Shown: in pieces, positions 7,328 through 8,229 of the stretch
Numbering within the stretch: position 1 is the first letter of the stretch
Layout of the letters: each line of letters opens with the position of its first letter
NCBI GenBank assembly: GCA_964370735.1
Contig: CAYJLC010000066.1
Span: forward strand, 1-8,229
From: CAYJLC01 sp964370735
GTDB taxonomy: Bacteria; Bacillota; Clostridia; Oscillospirales; Butyricicoccaceae
Direction: 5' to 3'
Length of the DNA stretch: 8,229 nt
The notes under the pieces: generated by a model
What the model saw: only the letters and a program-made list of their open reading frames with translations
What the model was told of the DNA's origin: nothing
Database searches by the model: none
Made by a program: the position numbers and the translations under genes

Positions 7328-8118
7328 GCAAAGGAAATTTAATAATCGCTGGTGGTGCAGTGAAAAAATCTAGCGATATTATCTTAGGAAAATTCATAGA
7401 ACTTGCAGGAAAAAATCCTAAAATCTGCGTTGTTCCAACAGCGAGCGATGATCCTGTCGACAGCTTTAATTATTTAAAAGACAAGTTTCTATCACTTGGA
7501 ATAAGCACTGAAAATGTAGTGTTAATGCCAATTTCTGCGAAAGTTTCAAATTGGTCAGATTTTGCAGGCGAATTTCAACTTAAATATTTAAACGGAGTAA
7601 ACGCAGTTTGGTTTACTGGTGGTGACCAATATTATGTGCTAAAAGCCTTTGTAAATGCCGATAATAGTGACAGCCCTTGCCTTGAAAAAATTCGTGAAAT
7701 TTACGAAAATGGTGGTGTGATAGGTGGAACAAGCGCCGGTGCTGCTATAATGAGTGACCCTATGATTTCGCGTGGTGGAGATAGGGGAGCTATGCTTTTT
7801 CCTATTGAAACGGATTACGAAAAGTATAATGATAAATATGACGAGGGCGACGAAATTGAACCAATGCTTGTAACAAAAGGCCTAGGCTTTATGAAAAATG
7901 TTATAATTGACCAACATTTTGACACAAGACCAAGACTTCATAGGCTTATGTCAACTATGGATTTTACACAAGTATCGCATGGATTTGGAGTTAGCGAAGA
8001 TACTGCCCTGGTAGTTTCAAATGATGAAATTTATGTAATTGGTAGCTCGTATGTGACAGAAATTAATAAAACTTCACACGATGAATATGTTATAAAAAAA
8101 CGATATTGCGAAAAATAG
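7324..8118 (+). CDS. cphB: Cyanophycinase-like serine peptidase (family S51)
   Basis: Cyanophycinase cuts cyanophycin (a poly-aspartate chain with arginine on each side carboxyl) into beta-Asp-Arg dipeptides. The 264 residues match the enzyme's usual length of about 270. The nucleophile is S137 in GGTSAGAA (134-141). FTGGDQ (97-102) and DQHFDTRPRLHRL (196-208) are the cyanophycinase motifs. In the latter, H198 is the catalytic histidine, and R202, R204 and R207 are spaced as R178, R180 and R183 of the Synechocystis enzyme, which line the substrate pocket. This argues against the shorter relative PepE (alpha-aspartyl dipeptidase), which lacks that stretch. I could not assign the acidic triad residue with certainty. 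The N-terminus (MSKGNLIIAGGAV) is the first beta strand, not a signal peptide, so the enzyme is cytoplasmic. It is the last gene, followed by a terminator. Substrate could be other beta-aspartyl peptides. Confidence 0.88.
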   Translation: MSKGNLIIAGGAVKKSSDIILGKFIELAGKNPKICVVPTASDDPVDSFNYLKDKFLSLGISTENVVLMPISAKVSNWSDFAGEFQLKYLNGVNAVWFTGGDQYYVLKAFVNADNSDSPCLEKIREIYENGGVIGGTSAGAAIMSDPMISRGGDRGAMLFPIETDYEKYNDKYDEGDEIEPMLVTKGLGFMKNVIIDQHFDTRPRLHRLMSTMDFTQVSHGFGVSEDTALVVSNDEIYVIGSSYVTEINKTSHDEYVIKKRYCEK

Positions 8119-8147
8119 AGAAGTAAATGCCACATTAATTTAAAAAT

Positions 8148-8195
8148 AAAAGCTGATAATACTAGCATAAAACTTAGTGTTTATCAGCTTTTTTG
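8148..8195 (+). terminator. Intrinsic terminator of the operon, probably bidirectional
   Basis: AAAAGCTGATAA (8148-8159) pairs perfectly with TTATCAGCTTTT (8181-8192), a 12-bp stem with a small inner stem (ACTA 8161-8164 with TAGT 8175-8178). The T-run 8189-8194 follows the G/C part of the stem. It begins about 30 bases after the last stop codon. Read on the minus strand, the same stem is followed by TTTTATTTTTAAA, so it could also end a convergent transcript. Confidence 0.88.
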
Positions 8196-8203
8196 TTCTA
8201 TTA

Positions 8204-8229
8204 TTATACTTGCGCATCAACTAAGCATA
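8204..8229 (-). CDS. Possible C-terminal tail of a convergent gene (partial)
   Basis: On the minus strand, one frame entering from the window edge reads CLVDAQV and then meets TAA, TAA and TAG in a row (8206-8198), just before the bidirectional terminator. Position and tandem stops fit the end of a convergent gene. Only seven codons are visible, so this may be chance and the product cannot be named. Confidence 0.25.

Overview
The window reads as one complete plus-strand operon of six genes, with a promoter region in front (1-358) and an intrinsic terminator behind (about 8148-8195). The DNA is AT-rich. The genes are tightly packed, every start has a strong GGAGG-type ribosome binding site, TGA is used as a stop, and the transporter proteins resemble the Ami/Opp peptide importers of low-GC Gram-positives. 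This points to a low-GC member of the Bacillota; I cannot name a genus.

Layout. 1-358 holds no convincing gene. It contains a good sigma-A type promoter (TTGCAT, 17 bp, TACAAT with an extended -10), tandem GTTGCA hexamers over its -35/spacer, a 13-bp palindrome just after the inferred transcription start, and several longer-range repeats. Then follow: isoaspartyl dipeptidase (iadA-like, 359-1513); lipoprotein oligopeptide-binding protein (oppA-like, 1525-3417); permeases (oppB-like from 3430, oppC-like from 4382); one fused protein carrying both transporter ATPases (oppD-oppF, 5351-7327); and a cyanophycinase-like serine peptidase of family S51 (7324-8118), which overlaps the ATPase gene by ATGA. 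The last 25 or so bases may be the tail of a convergent minus-strand gene sharing the terminator.

How the genes may work together. In known cyanophycin breakdown, cyanophycinase cuts the Asp/Arg polymer into beta-Asp-Arg dipeptides, and an isoaspartyl dipeptidase splits these into aspartate and arginine. Both steps are encoded here, at the two ends of an operon whose middle is a complete oligopeptide ABC importer. The inference is a dedicated uptake-and-degradation system for cyanophycin fragments or other beta-aspartyl peptides, delivering arginine and aspartate as nitrogen and energy sources. No cyanophycin synthetase is in the window and the cyanophycinase has no signal peptide, so the scavenging model (import first, cut inside) fits the gene set best, but the substrate is not proven by sequence.
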